Assembly: GCA_900550235.1 (NCBI GenBank) | Contig: URRQ01000018.1 | Location: 1-42,189, forward strand | Direction of reading: 5' to 3' | DNA length: 42,189 nt | Source: an uncultured Lachnospiraceae bacterium | GTDB taxonomy: Bacteria > Bacillota > Clostridia > Lachnospirales > Lachnospiraceae | In this document: one piece after another, positions 40,810 through 42,189 of the stretch | Layout: the number at the start of each line of letters is the position of its first letter | Position numbering within the stretch: the first letter of the stretch is position 1 | Notes under the pieces: generated by a model | What the model was told of the DNA's origin: nothing | Databases searched by the model: none | What the model saw: only the letters and a program-made list of their open reading frames with translations | Position numbers and translations under genes: made by a program

Positions 40810-41436
40810 TTATGTAAGACGTAACAGTTCTTCAAAGGATTTTATCCGCATTTGGCTCTCTACTACATCTCCAAACCCATATTCAGCAAAGATAAATGGA
40901 ACTCCTGCCTTCTTTGCCGCTTCGCAGTCTCCCAATGTATCTCCTACATAAACCGCATGTTCCAAACCATTTCTTTTCATCAGAATTCGAATATTCTCGT
41001 CTTTTTCTTTTCCAGTATTTCCGAAGCATTCACTGTCTTTCACATAATCACCCAGACCTGTTTTTTCTAAAAACAATTCGATATATCCGGATTGACAGTT
41101 ACTTACAATAAAGATATTTCTTTCGTTAGAAAGTGTAATGATTGTTTCTTTCACGTGCGGATACAGAATATGACACGGATTCTTCACCAAATCTTCTTGT
41201 TCATATTTACAGCAGACTTCCATTACCTCATCCCGCTTTTCTTTCGGATACCCCGGCAAAATTGCCTGCGCGATCACATCCATTGTCTTTCCGAACAATT
41301 GACGCAAATCCGATCCCGTCACCGTAATATCCGTAATGTCACATGTTCTAAGCGCTCTTGTCCATGAATCCGCCACAATATCTGTCGTATTCCAAAGCGT
41401 TCCGTCCACATCTAATATGATATTCTTCATATCCAT
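40810..41436 (-). CDS. HAD-family hydrolase (phosphoglycolate phosphatase-like)
   Basis: A 208-residue HAD subfamily IA phosphatase. Motif I ILDVDGTLWNT (nucleophile Asp about residue 9), a small helical cap (about 20-85), motif II IVSNCQ, motif III Lys around FGNTGKEKDENI, and motif IV AVYVGDTLGDCEAAKKAGVPFIFAEYGFG. Resembles PGP/PPase-like members; substrate unknown. The start has GAGGATAAG before it. It lies 37 bases after the ABC-2 permease gene and is probably co-transcribed. Confidence 0.9.
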   Translation of the reverse strand: MDMKNIILDVDGTLWNTTDIVADSWTRALRTCDITDITVTGSDLRQLFGKTMDVIAQAILPGYPKEKRDEVMEVCCKYEQEDLVKNPCHILYPHVKETIITLSNERNIFIVSNCQSGYIELFLEKTGLGDYVKDSECFGNTGKEKDENIRILMKRNGLEHAVYVGDTLGDCEAAKKAGVPFIFAEYGFGDVVESQMRIKSFEELLRLT

Positions 41437-41473
41437 TTTCTTATCCTCACTTCTCCTATTTCAAATCTATTCA

Positions 41474-42133
41474 TTAGAATTCCTTATTTCGCATGATCTT
41501 CAAGGAGAGCAGATACGACACTGCCATACTGATAACACTAACCCCCAATGCCATACCAATAGTCTGAGTTATATCTAGACCAGTGATTACTCTCATACAT
41601 TTATTTGAAAGCTCCTGATTCTGACCAATTATTTTTACCACAGCAAAAATAATTGCCATAGAGCCTCCGATTACACCGAAAATGAGCATTCTGCTTTTTT
41701 CAGAGCCAAACTTCAGCTCAAGCGGTATCAGAATTGCAAGATATACAAATGCAAATGCCACGATACCAAACGTAGGAATTCCATACTCTGCAATCTCGCC
41801 GCCTTTTCCTTTCACTATGCATACTACGGATGCGATAGAGAATGAAATCACGGCAGACGCCATTGTCATTATAGCAGAAAAAATGTATTTTGAGGTCACA
41901 TAATTTCGAACATCCACCGGAAGCGTGAATAAAAAGGAATATCCGTTGCCAAATTCATCATAAGCGATGGCATTGATGGAAAAAATAGAGCAAATAAACG
42001 TAAGATAGCTTACAATGAAAAACGGATTATCCGTTGTAAATGTCATGAATATTGCAAATAAAACCAATGCACCAAACACTTTCCCCTGCACCTTCGTTGT
42101 CAGCAAAAAATCCTTTACCAATAATCCTTTCAT
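41474..42133 (-). CDS. ABC-2-type transporter permease
   Basis: A 219-residue membrane protein with six helices. The N-terminus MKGLLVKDFLLTTKVQGKV, NAIAYDEFGNGYSFLFTLPVDVRNYVTSKYIF and the C-terminal LSLKIMRNKEF match the small ABC-2 permeases found with BcrA-type ATPases in Firmicutes (peptide or antibiotic export/immunity type). The ATG at 42133 overlaps the preceding frame's TGA by four bases and has GGAGATTAGC before it. Substrate unknown. Confidence 0.88.
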   Translation of the reverse strand: MKGLLVKDFLLTTKVQGKVFGALVLFAIFMTFTTDNPFFIVSYLTFICSIFSINAIAYDEFGNGYSFLFTLPVDVRNYVTSKYIFSAIMTMASAVISFSIASVVCIVKGKGGEIAEYGIPTFGIVAFAFVYLAILIPLELKFGSEKSRMLIFGVIGGSMAIIFAVVKIIGQNQELSNKCMRVITGLDITQTIGMALGVSVISMAVSYLLSLKIMRNKEF

Positions 42134-42189
42134 GCTAATCTCCATTCCGCCGCTTTGCGGCGGCACAAATAGTGATGAAAGATTTCACT
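42130..42189 (-). CDS. C-terminal end of an ABC transporter ATP-binding protein (partial)
   Basis: An open frame enters from the right edge and ends at a TGA overlapping the permease ATG (ATGA). The visible tail is SEIFHHYLCRRKAAEWRLA; the SEIFHHYL part resembles the LEEIFLHYY-type end of BcrA-like ATPases that precede this kind of permease. A GC-rich hairpin (42147-42163) lies inside the last codons. Only 19 residues can be seen, so the call rests on context. Confidence 0.45.
   Translation of the reverse strand, partial: SEIFHHYLCRRKAAEWRLA

Noticed and set aside
1..42189. CRISPR arrays, tRNA, rRNA, tmRNA, RNase P RNA or intact insertion sequences
   Set aside because: No regularly spaced repeats, tRNA-like CCA-ended cloverleafs, rRNA stretches or transposase frames were recognised on either strand by reading.

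Overview
The window reads as chromosomal DNA of a low-GC, anaerobic, fermentative Firmicute, most likely a gut Clostridium relative of the Lachnospiraceae type. The evidence is the [FeFe]-hydrogenase maturation genes (hydE, hydG, hydF), the two-subunit iron-sulfur serine dehydratase (sdaAB, sdaAA), a ferredoxin-nitroreductase fusion, group II ECF transporter genes joined to truA, AGGAGG-type ribosome binding sites throughout, and T-rich hairpin terminators. No rRNA, tRNA, CRISPR array or intact transposase was recognised. No stretch over 300 bases lacks a gene.

Layout. 1-323: a broken XRE-type regulator at the edge and a short non-coding stretch. 324-3529 (minus): a TudS-like desulfidase gene, a GNAT acetyltransferase and topB, probably one operon. 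3690-4983 (plus): an ECF transporter S component and ribosomal protein L25/Ctc, ending in a bidirectional terminator. 5036-10805 (minus): DUF5058 membrane protein, second membrane protein, two M20 amidohydrolases and a PucR-family regulator; this looks like a self-contained uptake-and-hydrolysis system, and a striking pair of palindromes precedes it. 10985-14246 (minus): ecfA1, ecfA2, ecfT, truA. 14296-16163 (minus): a DMT transporter and a DegV protein, divergent from a TetR regulator (16306). 16974-17996 (plus): a cyclophilin and a small XRE regulator. 18022-19626 (minus): a second DMT transporter and yaaA.

19735-25965 (plus): a promoter, a structured leader with an intrinsic terminator, then a TM1266-type small regulator, hydE, hydG and hydF; after a terminator and an opposed DUF1294 gene come sdaAB-sdaAA. 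Serine deamination gives pyruvate, whose ferredoxin-linked oxidation would feed the hydrogenase matured by HydEFG; the structural hydrogenase gene is not in the window. 26033-31538 (minus): a five-gene oligopeptide ABC transporter. 31696-33875: rpiB (minus), then a Cof-type HAD phosphatase and a nitroreductase (plus). 33956-36916 (minus): a Gfo/Idh/MocA oxidoreductase and a lipoprotein, then an XRE regulator with a C-type-lectin-like protein whose 5' end looks damaged. 37126-40611 (minus): araR, araD, araA with an IS200/IS605-like hairpin block between araD and araA; araB is absent. 40810-42189 (minus): the tail of an ABC ATPase, an ABC-2 permease and a HAD phosphatase.

The best candidates for undescribed biology are (i) the hydrogenase-maturation leader RNA at about 19747-19890, which has a closing stem, an internal stem, a terminator and a possible antiterminator; (ii) the DUF5058/M20/PucR system with its nested TGAAAATATTTTCA palindromes; (iii) the divergent TudS-like desulfidase and ECF S component, suggesting salvage of a thiolated small molecule; and (iv) the lectin-like protein with intact EPN/WND sugar-binding motifs but no secretion signal. 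All functional statements are from reading the sequence and remembered family features; no searches were run.
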